From Mesostigma viride (Eukaryota > Streptophyta > Mesostigmatophyceae > Mesostigmatales > Mesostigmataceae), in contig RPFO01000819.1 of the NCBI GenBank assembly GCA_009746045.1, forward strand, positions 188,001 through 248,000: DNA of 60,000 nucleotides. Reading direction: 5' to 3'. Within the stretch, counting starts at the first letter, position 1. Every line of letters begins with the position of its first letter. A model generated the notes under the pieces. It searched no databases and was not told the DNA's origin. It saw only the letters and a list, made by a program, of their open reading frames with translations. Both the position numbers and the translations under genes were made by a program. This document shows, one piece after another, positions 1 to 10,093 of the stretch.

Positions 1-731
1 TGTCGGGATGCCTTCCTGCTTTTGTTGGCATGTGTGGTAGAAAGCCAGGACGGCAACTGGAATGCGGTTTCTATTCGCATGGTTCAGGCAGCAAGATAGT
101 TTTGGCATTCCTGGCTGGACTGACAAGTGTGGCGTGTGTCATGCGTGTGGCATGACGAATGGTTTGGTTCATAGTCGAAGAGGACTCTCACGCAGCGTGT
201 AGTCTCTTCGAGTCTCTCGTTAGTGGCCTTCGTGTTTCTCCCTTTCCTTGGGAGCAAGGCCGGTAGCATGTCATGGAGCGCTGCCTAACTGCGGGCTCGT
301 GAGCATGGAGTGCATCGATATTGAGACTATCAACGTGTTGTAATTGTATTAACTTTCTCAATAAACTCCGCATGTGCGGCTTCATCATCAGACTGTGCAA
401 AGTGTGTGTTTTGAAAGCATTATTCTATAGCAGGGGAGGCAATAAGGTGGTTATCAGGCACGAGGGACAGTTCCTTGTCCTCGGCTGAGAGCCCTCCTTT
501 CTTTACTCGAAGAGACTACCCGGTAGTCTGCTTCCTCCTGTTCGAAGCCAAGACGTTGGCTTTAGTGTTTATCAACCATCAGCAGTACAGGGAACGGCCT
601 GGCTGACAGTTTGTAAAGGAAGTGTCTTGAGACAGATTTTAAGAAAATAGAACTAGCCAGAATTTGCTGGCTCTTGTCTTTTTCTGGCAGGCTAACCTAG
701 GCTTGTTGGTTCTTGTTTTGCCCATCGGTCA
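1..731 (+). repeat. Partial 5' LTR of gypsy copy 1
   Basis: It matches the downstream part of the LTRs at 7656-8386 and 25079-25581 almost base for base. It includes an AATAAA polyadenylation-type signal at 360-365 and a small hairpin (AGACTAC / GTAGTCT) near 505-525. The right border is an estimate: an LTR ending ...GGTCA at 731 would be followed after two bases by TGGTGCATGCCAC (734-746), a candidate primer-binding site. The matching tRNA was not identified. Confidence 0.7.
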
Positions 732-769
732 GCTGGTGCATGCCACTGACGCGAGCGCAGACTCGAGCC

Positions 770-1108
770 ATGGCGGATGCAAATAGAGCAGATGCCAACA
801 CGTCCGCTCCGGGGTCGAATGGCGGAATTCCTCCCGCCGTACCCGCAGTGGGTGAGAGTCGCGACCAAGAAGCGCCGCTGAGTATGGTGGCGCTGTTCGC
901 GCAGATGCAAGCGCAGATGCAGCAACAGTCGCAACAGTTGCAGCAGCAACTGGCGCTGCAGATGCGGGAAGTGACCGACAGATTGGTGGCCGTAGAGGGT
1001 CGTCATCTGCAGTCCACACCATGGGACGGGCAGGCATCGATGCCGGGCCCAAGTGGTGTTGCCGCGGAGGCTGCCGAGGGAGCGGGACCAGCCGCCAACC
1101 TCAGGTAA
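770..1108 (+). CDS. N-terminal Gag leader ORF, gypsy copy 1
   Basis: This short ORF starts at an ATG in good context (GCCATGG). It encodes about 112 residues. An Ala/Gly/Pro-rich start is followed by a Gln/Met-rich stretch (around residues 43-70) expected to form a coiled coil, as in many Gag N-termini. It ends at a TAA, and the main polyprotein continues in the +1 frame. The same ORF and stop occur unchanged in copy 2 (8425-8763), which suggests the arrangement is genuine. A frameshift, an intron using the CAG|GTAATG at its end, or re-initiation at the next frame's ATG could join the two parts. The function is inferred from position. Confidence 0.5.
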   Translation: MADANRADANTSAPGSNGGIPPAVPAVGESRDQEAPLSMVALFAQMQAQMQQQSQQLQQQLALQMREVTDRLVAVEGRHLQSTPWDGQASMPGPSGVAAEAAEGAGPAANLR

Positions 1109-1110
1109 TG

Positions 1111-2320
1111 CGGCGGGAAGGGCTTCGATGGAACCGGGGGTTTTGGCTGGGTCGCTAACCCAACACGACTTGCTTGGTGAGGCGGATGGTGCAGCCACGG
1201 GGCGAGTATACGCTGGCGCCCAGGCGCCTGCCTTTCGATCAAGCGCGAGACGGATTGCACGAGGAGAACGGGGCAGGGCTGGCGCGCGCGATGGACCCAC
1301 ACAGGGGTGCACCAGGACGCATGCTGCCAGGCGGGGCCTCAATTCCGTTTGGGCGAGGCGGTGGGGCGCTGACCGGCGGGTCGACTGCACGGTGGTCAAG
1401 TGTGCCAATCGGGCGCATTCCGCCCATGGAGGACATAACCACGCCGCTGGCTTTCCGAGTACGGGAGGCAGCACGCCCAAGCACGCTGGCGCAGGGACGC
1501 GCAGCTCAGCGACCGCTGGAGGATGCCGATGGGGTGCAGTACCCGCAAAGGGTGCGCCTCATACCGGAAGGCGCGAAGATGCCCACCCTACCACGGGTGG
1601 ACATGCGCGAGAAGTTCTCCACAACCGGCAATCTGGCCACGCTGGCGCAGGCCTACAACGCGTACAAGTCATGGATTGATCTGCAATACATGACTACGCA
1701 AGGCGCTGTAATGCATGAGTTTGTGATGAACAACATGCATTTTTTTTTTCACGGCCTTACGCTGAGGCGAGTGGCTAGGCTGGTGGAGCAGTGGAGAGAG
1801 GTCTCGCTGTACACGCGTCACACGGACGTGTGGTTCGGCTTCGACGGGCGTGGCCAGCCCGACTATGACAACATCATGTATGGTGTCGACCCTGCCGAGG
1901 AACTGTGGGGCCTCCTTCGCCAGGAATACCCGGTGGAGACCATCAAGGCAGAGCGTGAGTGGCGCAGTTTCAAGATAGCCGAGGGTGAAACCCCGGAGCA
2001 ATCTTACGAGCGCCTCATGGAGTTCGCCGGCGAAGTGGAGGACTGGTCCGAAAAGCTGGCGTGTCAGAAATGGCTGCAAGCGCTAGGCTCCAAGGAGATG
2101 GAGCTGCCCACGCCGCCCAACGGCCAGCCGTGGCGATTGCGGTCACTGTGCATTGAGGTCAGGGCCATGATGCGACGACACGCGCAAGGCCGGATCTCGG
2201 TAAGCAAGGTGGTGGCCGAGCTGCAAGGCCACCGTCGACGCGCTGACCAAGGCCAAGTCGGGTGAGTCGTCTGCCACAAGACAAGCGCGCCCGCAAGGCG
2301 GCCACGGTGCTAGCAGGAAC
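1111..2320 (+). pseudogene. Gag core of gypsy copy 1, frameshifted
   Basis: This stretch corresponds to the Gag frame of copy 2 (8783-10093) but is broken. An extra G near 1192 splits the frame, leaving open pieces at 1053-1679 and 1174-2265. Altered bases near 2220-2240 end the second piece early. The central region, containing the FHGLTLRRVARLVEQW stretch, resembles the retrotransposon Gag capsid domain that assembles virus-like particles. The zinc knuckle that should follow is missing because a deletion joins Gag (about 2320) directly to DNMT sequence. Related copies may supply Gag in trans. Confidence 0.75.
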
Positions 2321-3255
2321 CTTTTTGGCCGCAACGGCGTGTGCCGTAAACTCATCGCGGTAGAGCCATCGCACAAGGCGCGTCAGGTGTACTTCAGTCA
2401 CTGTGGCGTGTTGTCGCGAGAGTATCCCGCGCAGTTTCCGCCATCAGCATGGCGTGACCCTTGGGAATGTCCTCAAGATATCCGAGCCATCGGTGAGGTG
2501 CAGGTGCAGCAGTTGTTGCGCAGGCATCATGCCATCGACTTGGTAATTGCGGGTTGGGAGTGCAGGGCCTGAGCCAGGCAGGGCAAGGGCGGGGGCTAGC
2601 CGATCCGCGTAGCGCGCTGTTCTGGGAACTGTTGCGTGTGGTGGGACTGTTGCAGTCGCGTCAGCCCCATCCGCCTGCGTATCTGTTTGAGAACGTTGTG
2701 GCGGGTGACAGCCCACATCAGGCGGTGCGGGAGGACTGGGCTACAATCGTGGCACTCCTGGGGGAGCCCATCGTGTGTGACAACGCAGGGCTGGGTGGGC
2801 TCACGCATCGTTTGCGTGCCTATTGGACCAACGTGGCGTGTGCGACCGATGTGCAGGCGGTCTTGGGGGCCGTAGCAAGGCAGCATCCGAGTGTGTCTGC
2901 GGAGGTAGCATTGCCTTCCCACCTAGTCACGCAGAAGGTGGATAGCGAGGATCGCCCACCGTATGCACGCGTCAACCGGGTCGGGAGCCCCATGTGTGCA
3001 CTGCCGACCCTGGTCAGTTACCAAGGGTCGACAGCATACCGTGATCGGGGTAAGGGTCTCGTTTGGGACACTACCACCGGTCTGTTGGTGCAGCCACCCG
3101 CAGAATTTCGTGAGGCCAGCATGGGTTTTCATGTCGGGGCCTCGGCGCTGCCGGGCGTGCTCGAGAGTGAGCGCTGGTCTTTGATAGGCCAGGCTATGTC
3201 GGTGTTGCAGGTCGGGTATGTGCTGCTTGCATCGGTTGCCGTGCGCCAGTCTGGG
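2321..3255 (+). pseudogene. Broken C5 cytosine methyltransferase region, gypsy copy 1
   Basis: This is homologous to the DNMT domain of copy 2 (19686-20650). It begins after the SAM-binding motif I (LFAGIGGG), which was deleted with the whole protease. Two further lesions follow. A short deletion near 2460 reads GACCCTTGGGAATG where copy 2 reads GACCCGTTTGGGGAATG. A one-base deletion near 2563 lies in the catalytic WECQGLS motif, so the frame through the catalytic cysteine is lost. Downstream motifs (FENVV, the C-terminal GQ.MSV..VGYVL block) are still open and fused to pol. No active methyltransferase is expected from this copy. Confidence 0.85.
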
Positions 3256-6200
3256 GGGGCGTCCCCAGCCAATCCGCCTCAGCAGGTTGAGGCGCGCGCA
3301 GCCAAACTGAAGCGCCCTGCAGCGACGGGGACTTCATCAGCATGGGGGTGGCGTCTGCGACAGGTGTGGACTATCATTCTCATGACCGCCCTGCTGACCA
3401 GCACCGTGCTGGCCGGCGAGCCCACGCTGCATCGGGTAATACACCGTGCGGCACGCGAGGCTCCGGCGGTGGGTGTCACACCAGGTGTGGCAGCCTTTTC
3501 CTTGTTCCACGACGATGCGGCTAGGGCGCCGCATCTTGAGGCACATGCGGTAGCTGTGGGTGATCCCGCGGATACGCACCCCTGGGCTATTGGCGAACAC
3601 CTTTCTGATGCGCAGCGCTCAGCCATGCTAAAGTGGCTAGGCACTGCAAGGGGGGCCTTCGCTTTCACAAGTGATGAACTGGGGTGTTTCAATGGTGGGA
3701 CCATGCGTGTTCCATTGGACACTGACACTCCTTTGTTCCGACGCCAGCATCGCCTGAGTCAGGCCGAGTTGGATTTTGTAGCCGAGCAATGCAAGGAGTT
3801 AGAGGATGCCGGTATCATCAGGCAATCTTCCTCCAGCTATGCCGCTGCCGTTGTCGTTGCGCCCAAGAAGGACGCTATCACCGGGGCATGGACGGGTATG
3901 CGCATGGCCACCGATCTGCGGTTGCTGAATGCACACACACCCGTGGACCGTTACCCCATGCCACGTGTGGATGATGTCCTGGATAAGATATCTCCTCATG
4001 TGAAGTTTGTGTCCTCGCTGGACCTGCGTAGCGGCTTTCATCAGATCGCAGTTGCGCCGGAGGATCAGCGGAAGCTTGCATTCTGGGGGGGCGGCAATTT
4101 GTATGAGTGGGTGCGCATGCCCTTTGGGCACCGCAACGCTAGTGCTGTTTTCCAACGAGCTATGGACAAAGTGCTTGCAGGTCTTCCTTTCGCCGCTTGT
4201 TACATTGATGATGTAATCGTCTTTAGCGCGACATTTGAGGAGCACCTGGCGCACTTGGAGCAGGTTCGCTTGGCTCTCGAGGAGCATAATATGCGGCTGC
4301 ACCCTGAGAAGTGCAAGTTCGCCCAGCGGACCCTCTCATTCCTTGGTCATCAGATTGTGCCGGGTGGCCGGACGCCTGATGCCGCCAAGGTCGAATCCAT
4401 TGTGCAGGCCGCCGTACCCACGGATGTCTCAGGGGTGCGGGCGTATTTGGGTTTGGCTGGCTATTACCGAGGTTACATTGAGAACTTCAGCAGCAAGGTG
4501 AAGCCCTTGACCGAGTTACTCAAGAAGGGGTGCGTGTGGGCGTGGGGTCCCGCACAGCAACGCGCCATCGAGACAATCAAGCAGGAGCTCACGTCGGCCC
4601 CGATTCTGCGCGCCCCTGACTATGCTTTGCCATTTGTGTTATATACCGACTGGTCCAAGGTAGGACTGGGTGCGGTCTTGGCGCAAAAGGATGGTGATGG
4701 GCGCGAGCACGTTATTGCTTATGCTAGTCGCAGCAACAACCCAGCGGAGAGCCGGTATTCTTCCTATGAGGGGGAGGCACTGGCTGTGGTGTGGGCCATC
4801 AAGCACTTTCGCCCGTATTTAGTTGGGCGCGTGTTTACTCTGGTGACAGACCACCAGCCGCTTCAGTGGCTAATGACCAACACCAACCTGACGGGTAAGC
4901 TCGCCCGATGGGCCATGATTATCCAGGAGTACCACATGACCATTGTGCATCGGGCCGGCAAGGACCATGTCAACGCCGATGTGCTATCCCGATACGCCAT
5001 GCCTACCACTGTTGACCACACTGGAGCCCGGGCCATGGGTGCCGAGGGCTCGTCGGGTTCTGTGGTCTTTGTGAACGCTGCTGGGTATGCGGCCGACGAT
5101 GAGGAGGAGGCGTGGTGGCGCAGTGTCGAGTACTCTGTGGCGGACTTCGGCATCAGCGACGACCCGGTGCGGCCGTCGCCATTCACGCCATCCAAAGCTG
5201 TGTGCGCTATGGAAGAGGGTAGGTCTCTGTCCTTTGACATTGATCCTTCTCTGCAGCAGCTGATCGCTGTGCAGGCTCTCTTAGCGCGTAGCTCTCTTGC
5301 TGATTGCTACACCGCTGATATCTGGCTAGATGGTCGAGTTTTGGAGCAAGTGCAGGGTGCTGTCTTGACTCCTACTCCAGTCGATTGGACTCCTGCTCAG
5401 AAGGCGACGGAGTTGAACAGGGTGCAGCACAGGGCTGCAACCTATGGTTGGGAAGATGGGGTTTTGTACAAGCTGTTGGGCAAGCGTAGGGTGGTCGTCC
5501 CACCGCCTGACAAGCGCGTTGCTATAGTGCAGGCGTACCACGAGCGGTATGGTCACTTGGGTGGCAATCGCACGCTCAGCCTCGTACGGACCAGCTATTG
5601 GTGGAATAACATGCGACACACAGTGGCCCAGGTAGTGGCCAGCTGTGTCCCGTGTGCTCGAACCAAGGCTAACTTTAGCGCAGATCATGGTGCCAAGGAG
5701 CTGATGTCGCTTCCCATCAAGGGCTTGTTTTATCGCTGGCACGTCGATCTGTGCGGGCCGTTTCAGGAGAGCCCTGACGGCAACCTCTATGTCATGGTAT
5801 GCGTGGAGAGCTTTAGCAAATGGGTTGAGTTGATCCCCATTGCTGACAAGCATGCCGCTACCACAGCGAAGCATTTTGCAGACATCATCACCAGGTTTGG
5901 GGCTCCCGCGGAGGTAGTCACGGACCAGGGTGGTGAGTTCAGGGGTGAGTTCCAGGAGTTGCTGGATGGATGTCTTATTGATCACCGTCGCACTTCTCGG
6001 GAGCATCCTCAGGCCAATGGTTTGGCTGAGAGATTGGTGCAGACCGTCAAGCAGGCGCTGCGCAAGTGGAGCCTGCAGGTGCCGGAGTCGGCCAGGTGGG
6101 ATCGCGAGTTGGCATGGATTGCCATGGGTTATCGCATGTCTCCCCAGGAGTCTCTCGCTACCTTCTCCCCGTATTTCCTTCTGTTCGGGCGTAATCCTCT

Positions 6201-6852
6201 TTTGCCTACGGAGGCACAGGTTGCGCACCCCGAACCCATGGCCTTCGACAACGCTCAGCAATTTTTGGTTGAGGTGCTGGCCAGGGCAGAGACTTTTAAG
6301 AAGGTCATGCCCATCGCGATGAACAACTTGTTCATTGCTCAGCACAGGGATTCCCTGCGTTACGCTCAGCGCCGGGGGGGCACATACATGGCTCGCCAGC
6401 TGCGGTTTAGGCCAGGGCAGTATGTTTTCCTGCGCACTCAGCTGAAGCACACTTTGGATGTGGAGGCGGGGCCCACCATTTTGCGCATTGTGGCTATCAA
6501 ACCATCGGGAGTGGCAATTTTGGAGGGCGCCGACGGGAGCCGTACGACTGACAACCTCAGCAATCTCAGTCCCTGCTCGCTGCCCAATTTGGTCCACGAC
6601 CTCCAACCGCACACGTCTCGCCGAGTCAAGGACGCCCAGTGTCAGGTTTGTCACCGGGTCGATCAGGCGGAGTCCATGTTATTGTGTGATCAGTGTAACT
6701 GTGGTTGGCACATGCAGTGCTTGCAGCCAGTGGTCACCAGCATTCCGGAGGGGGATTGGTTTTGTCCAGTGTGCACCGCTGCGCAGTTTACCTCCCGCAG
6801 CTTGACTGCGGTCACCGCTGCCCTTGTCTTGGTACGATCGCTGTCTTCGTGA
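2554..6852 (+). CDS. Pol of gypsy copy 1: RT, RNase H, integrase, PHD finger
   Basis: This is a long open frame. The first codon at 2554 is TTG, so the true N-terminus is unclear and the first in-frame ATG lies near 2992. In order it holds the C-terminal half of the DNMT; a Ty3-type RT with YIDD at 4201-4212; RNase H (YTDWSKVGLGAVL); a zinc-binding HHCC integrase N-domain (YHERYGHLGG...CVPC); a DDE core (HVDLCGP, VTDQGGEF, GLAERLV); an SH3-like C-domain (FRPGQYVFLR); and a C4HC3 PHD finger near 6640-6774. It differs from copy 2 at only a few bases in this region. RT and integrase look intact, so this copy could act in trans even though Gag, protease and DNMT are broken. Confidence 0.85.
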   Translation: MGVQGLSQAGQGRGLADPRSALFWELLRVVGLLQSRQPHPPAYLFENVVAGDSPHQAVREDWATIVALLGEPIVCDNAGLGGLTHRLRAYWTNVACATDVQAVLGAVARQHPSVSAEVALPSHLVTQKVDSEDRPPYARVNRVGSPMCALPTLVSYQGSTAYRDRGKGLVWDTTTGLLVQPPAEFREASMGFHVGASALPGVLESERWSLIGQAMSVLQVGYVLLASVAVRQSGGASPANPPQQVEARAAKLKRPAATGTSSAWGWRLRQVWTIILMTALLTSTVLAGEPTLHRVIHRAAREAPAVGVTPGVAAFSLFHDDAARAPHLEAHAVAVGDPADTHPWAIGEHLSDAQRSAMLKWLGTARGAFAFTSDELGCFNGGTMRVPLDTDTPLFRRQHRLSQAELDFVAEQCKELEDAGIIRQSSSSYAAAVVVAPKKDAITGAWTGMRMATDLRLLNAHTPVDRYPMPRVDDVLDKISPHVKFVSSLDLRSGFHQIAVAPEDQRKLAFWGGGNLYEWVRMPFGHRNASAVFQRAMDKVLAGLPFAACYIDDVIVFSATFEEHLAHLEQVRLALEEHNMRLHPEKCKFAQRTLSFLGHQIVPGGRTPDAAKVESIVQAAVPTDVSGVRAYLGLAGYYRGYIENFSSKVKPLTELLKKGCVWAWGPAQQRAIETIKQELTSAPILRAPDYALPFVLYTDWSKVGLGAVLAQKDGDGREHVIAYASRSNNPAESRYSSYEGEALAVVWAIKHFRPYLVGRVFTLVTDHQPLQWLMTNTNLTGKLARWAMIIQEYHMTIVHRAGKDHVNADVLSRYAMPTTVDHTGARAMGAEGSSGSVVFVNAAGYAADDEEEAWWRSVEYSVADFGISDDPVRPSPFTPSKAVCAMEEGRSLSFDIDPSLQQLIAVQALLARSSLADCYTADIWLDGRVLEQVQGAVLTPTPVDWTPAQKATELNRVQHRAATYGWEDGVLYKLLGKRRVVVPPPDKRVAIVQAYHERYGHLGGNRTLSLVRTSYWWNNMRHTVAQVVASCVPCARTKANFSADHGAKELMSLPIKGLFYRWHVDLCGPFQESPDGNLYVMVCVESFSKWVELIPIADKHAATTAKHFADIITRFGAPAEVVTDQGGEFRGEFQELLDGCLIDHRRTSREHPQANGLAERLVQTVKQALRKWSLQVPESARWDRELAWIAMGYRMSPQESLATFSPYFLLFGRNPLLPTEAQVAHPEPMAFDNAQQFLVEVLARAETFKKVMPIAMNNLFIAQHRDSLRYAQRRGGTYMARQLRFRPGQYVFLRTQLKHTLDVEAGPTILRIVAIKPSGVAILEGADGSRTTDNLSNLSPCSLPNLVHDLQPHTSRRVKDAQCQVCHRVDQAESMLLCDQCNCGWHMQCLQPVVTSIPEGDWFCPVCTAAQFTSRSLTAVTAALVLVRSLSS

Positions 6853-6866
6853 TGGGGCCGGTCGCC

Positions 6867-6880
6867 AGCGAGGGGGGGAA
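6867..6880 (+). promoter_or_regulatory. Polypurine tract of gypsy copy 1
   Basis: The purine run AGCGAGGGGGGGAA lies 14 bases after the pol stop and just before the 3' LTR. It is the expected primer site for plus-strand synthesis. The identical run is at 24287-24300 in copy 2. Confidence 0.75.
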
Positions 6881-6883
6881 TCA

Positions 6884-8386
6884 TGGGACAGGTCCTCGCC
6901 CACCCCACAGGGCATGCAGTTAAGGCAGGCACGTCAGCTCAGCTCATTTGGGTTTTACCAAATTAAGCTGAGTGGCCAGCCGCCATGGTGGCGCCGGAGA
7001 TTGTGGCACGCAGACGCGACAGCTGTCACGGACGCGAGCTATGTCATCCGGGCGCCCACTATGCACAAGACCGGTGACGTGCGCAAGGAATTTGTTTTCT
7101 ACGCATTTTCGACAAAGGCTAGTGACCGGGGGGGACACTAGCACTTGCAGCATAAGAGCGGACGAAAGTGTACGTGCACGCGCGCCGGGCCAGGCACAGC
7201 TGGGCGCGCAGCACTGACTTGAGCGGACGGCAGCACAAGTGCGCAGCGTCGAGAGGATCATACGCGTGTTAGTGGACAGCTGGAGCTGAAGCTGGACTGC
7301 TGGACTTCAACAGCGCCGAGGCTATTGACAGGCCAGGTGTCTTTGTGGTGTAGAATAGCGGGTCAACGTTATGAGGACTGGACAGAAAATGGAAAAGGAC
7401 AATTTGCGGTGCGGAGCCAGATCGCTGGAATGAATGCGAAATCGCTGGCAGCCCTACAAAGGGATTTCTTCTAGAAAGGAACGATTAGACGCAATGTTTG
7501 CTGGGCCACTCACACGCAAGGTGTGAGCGTGCAGATTGTCTGAAGGATATTATGCTTCGACCTTGGTGGACGTGACTCAATGCCGGACATTCCCAGGGAC
7601 AGAAATGCCGGAGCCTCTAGGAGATGAGATCGGCAACAGGGTAGCAATTTAGATTTGTCGGGATGCCTTCCTGCTTTTGTTGGCATGTGTGGTAGAAAGC
7701 CAGGACGGCAACTGGAATGCGGTTTCTATTTGCATGGTTCAGGCAGCAAGATAGTTTTGGCATTCCTGGCTGGACTGACAAGTGTGGCGTGTGTCATGCG
7801 TGTGGCATGACGAATGGTTTGGTTCATAGTCGAAGAGGACTCTCACGCAGCGTGTAGTCTCTTCGAGTCTCTCGTTAGTGGCCTTCGTGTTTCTCCCTTT
7901 CCTTGGGAGCAAGGCCGGTAGCATGTCATGGAGCGCTGCCTAACTGCGGGCTCGTGAGCATGGAGTGCATCGATATTGAGACTATCAACGTGTTGTAATT
8001 GTATTAACTTTCTCAATAAACTCCGCATGTGCGGCTTCATCATCAGACTGTGCAAAGTGTGTGTTTTGAAAGCATTATTCTATAGCAGGGGAGGCAATAA
8101 GGTGGTTATCAGGCACGAGGGACAGTTCCTTGTCCTCGGCTGAGAGCCCTCCTTTCTTTACTCGAAGAGACTACCCGGTAGTCTGCTTCCTCCTGTTCGA
8201 AGCCAAGACGTTGGCTTTAGTGTTTATCAACCATCAGCAGTACAGGGAACGGCCTGGCTGACAGTTTGTAAAGGAAGTGTCTTGAGACAGATTTTAAGAA
8301 AATAGAACTAGCCAGAATTTGCTGGCTCTTGTCTTTTTCTGGCAGGCTAACCTAGGCTTGTTGGTTCTTGTTTTGCCCATCGGTCA
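6884..8386 (+). repeat. Full LTR shared by gypsy copies 1 and 2
   Basis: It starts (TGGGACAGG) directly after the polypurine tract of copy 1 and runs into the Gag leader of copy 2, so one LTR serves both elements. The length is about 1.5 kb, with TG...CA ends if the right border is 8386. An AATAAA signal is at 8015-8020. Compared with the LTR at 24304 it lacks 3 bases (GCGCCC versus GCGGCGCCC near 7052) and has scattered substitutions. The right border is inferred from a candidate primer-binding site. Confidence 0.75.
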
Positions 8387-8424
8387 GCTGGTGCATGCCA
8401 CTGACGCGAGCGCAGACTCGAGCC

Positions 8425-8763
8425 ATGGCGGATGCAAATAGAGCAGATGCCAACACGTCCGCTCCGGGGTCGAATGGCGGAATTCCTCCCGCCGTACCCG
8501 CAGTGGGTGAGAGTCGCGACCAAGAAGCGCCGCTGAGTATGGTGGCGCTGTTCGCGCAGATGCAAGCGCAGATGCAGCAACAGTCGCAACAGTTGCAGCA
8601 GCAACTGGCGCTGCAGATGCGGGAAGTGACCGACAGATTGGTGGCCGTAGAGGGTCGTCATCTGCAGTCCACACCATGGGACGGGCAGGCATCGATGCCG
8701 GGCCCAAGTGGTGTTGCCGCGGAGGCTGCCGAGGGAGCGGGACCAGCCGCCAACCTCAGGTAA
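8425..8763 (+). CDS. N-terminal Gag leader ORF, gypsy copy 2
   Basis: This is the copy-2 version of the ORF at 770-1108, with the same GCCATGG start and TAA stop. The main Gag frame begins in the +1 frame: it is open from 8708 without an ATG, and its first ATG is at 8783. The 56-base overlap of the two open frames fits a +1 frameshift. The ATG 20 bases after the stop fits re-initiation. CAG|GTAATG at the stop could be a splice donor. The protein has a Gln/Met-rich coiled-coil segment. Confidence 0.5.
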   Translation: MADANRADANTSAPGSNGGIPPAVPAVGESRDQEAPLSMVALFAQMQAQMQQQSQQLQQQLALQMREVTDRLVAVEGRHLQSTPWDGQASMPGPSGVAAEAAEGAGPAANLR

Positions 8764-8782
8764 TGCGGCGGGAAGGGCTTCG

Positions 8783-10093
8783 ATGGAACCGGGGGTTTTG
8801 GCTGGGTCGCTAACCCAACACGACTTGCTTGGTGAGGCGGATGGTCAGCCACGGGGCGAGTATACGCTGGCGCCCAGGCGCCTGCCTTTCGATCAAGCGC
8901 GAGACGGATTGCACGAGGAGAACGGGGCAGGGCTGGCGCGCGCGATGGACCCACACAGGGGTGCACCAGGACGCATGCTGCCAGGCGGGGCCTCAATTCC
9001 GTTTGGGCGAGGCGGTGGGGCGCTGACCGGCGGGTCGACTGCACGGTGGTCAAGTGTGCCAATCGGGCGCATTCCGCCCATGGAGGACATAACCACGCCG
9101 CTGGCTTTCCGAGTACGGGAGGCAGCACGCCCAAGCACGCTGGCGCAGGGACGCGCAGCTCAGCGACCGCTGGAGGATGCCGATGGGGTGCAGTACCCGC
9201 AAAGGGTGCGCCTCATACCGGAAGGCGCGAAGATGCCCACCCTACCACGGGTGGACATGCGCGAGAAGTTCTCCACAACCGGCAATCTGGCCACGCTGGC
9301 GCAGGCCTACAACGCGTACAAGTCATGGATTGATCTGCAATACATGACTACGCAAGGCGCTGTAATGCATGAGTTTGTGATGAACAACATGCATTTTTTT
9401 TTTCACGGCCTTACGCTGAGGCGAGTGGCTAGGCTGGTGGAGCAGTGGAGAGAGGTCTCGCTGTACACGCGTCACACGGACGTGTGGTTCGGCTTCGACG
9501 GGCGTGGCCAGCCCGACTATGACAACATCATGTATGGTGTCGACCCTGCCGAGGAACTGTGGGGCCTCCTTCGCCAGGAATACCCGGTGGAGACCATCAA
9601 GGCAGAGCGTGAGTGGCGCAGTTTCAAGATAGCCGAGGGTGAAACCCCGGAGCAATCTTACGAGCGCCTCATGGAGTTCGCCGGCGAAGTGGAGGACTGG
9701 TCCGAAAAGCTGGCGTGTCAGAAATGGCTGCAAGCGCTAGGCTCCAAGGAGATGGAGCTGCCCACGCCGCCCAACGGCCAGCCGTGGCGATTGCGGTCAC
9801 TGTGCATTGAGGTCAGGGCCATGATGCGACGACACGCGCAAGGCCGGATCTCGGTAAGCACGGTGGTGGCCGAGCTGCAGGCCAAGGTCGACGCGCTGAC
9901 CAAGGCCAAGTCGGGTGAGTCGTCTGCCACAAGACAAGCGCGCCCGCAAGGCGGCCACGGTGCTAGCAGGAACCAAGGGGGGTCTCGCAACGCCTCATCG
10001 CATGATGCAACCCAGGGTAACGCCGCTGGCGGCAACAAAGACGCTGCCGCCCCGACGCGAGCTGGGGGGGGCACGTCCTCACAGACGGGTACT
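8783..10093 (+). CDS. Gag core of gypsy copy 2, cut off by the nested insertion
   Basis: The open frame runs from the first ATG at 8783 to the insertion point after 10093, about 437 codons. A disordered Pro/Arg/Gly-rich N-terminus is followed by an alpha-helical capsid-like region (FHGLTLRRVARLVEQW; WLQALGSKEMELPTPP) and a basic, Gln/Ser-rich tail. The frame continues only by chance into the inserted LTR, to 10180. At 18120 the same phase resumes with RTDARKSG and a CCHC zinc knuckle, so this is the 5' part of one large Gag-Pol frame. Gag would package element RNA. Here the insertion separates it from the nucleocapsid knuckle. Confidence 0.8.

Larger units (their letters stand above)
1..8386 (+). 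mobile_element. Ty3/gypsy LTR retrotransposon carrying a DNA methyltransferase, copy 1 (defective)
   Basis: The element consists of a partial 5' LTR at the window edge, an internal region of about 6.15 kb, and a 3' LTR that also serves as the 5' LTR of copy 2. The sequence from position 1 repeats at 7656 and 25079. The internal region holds gag remnants, a DNMT remnant and an intact RT-RNase H-integrase-PHD frame. Compared with copy 2 it lacks the zinc knuckle, the protease and the DNMT N-terminus, and it has several small indels. It is read in the + direction. The 5' flank and target duplication lie outside the window. Confidence 0.9.

Noticed and set aside
5326-6654. Long antisense open frame (442 codons, minus) opposite gypsy RNase H/integrase, also at 22746-24074
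   Set aside because: It lies fully antisense to a clear Pol domain, has no family motif, and is explained by codon bias of the sense gene.
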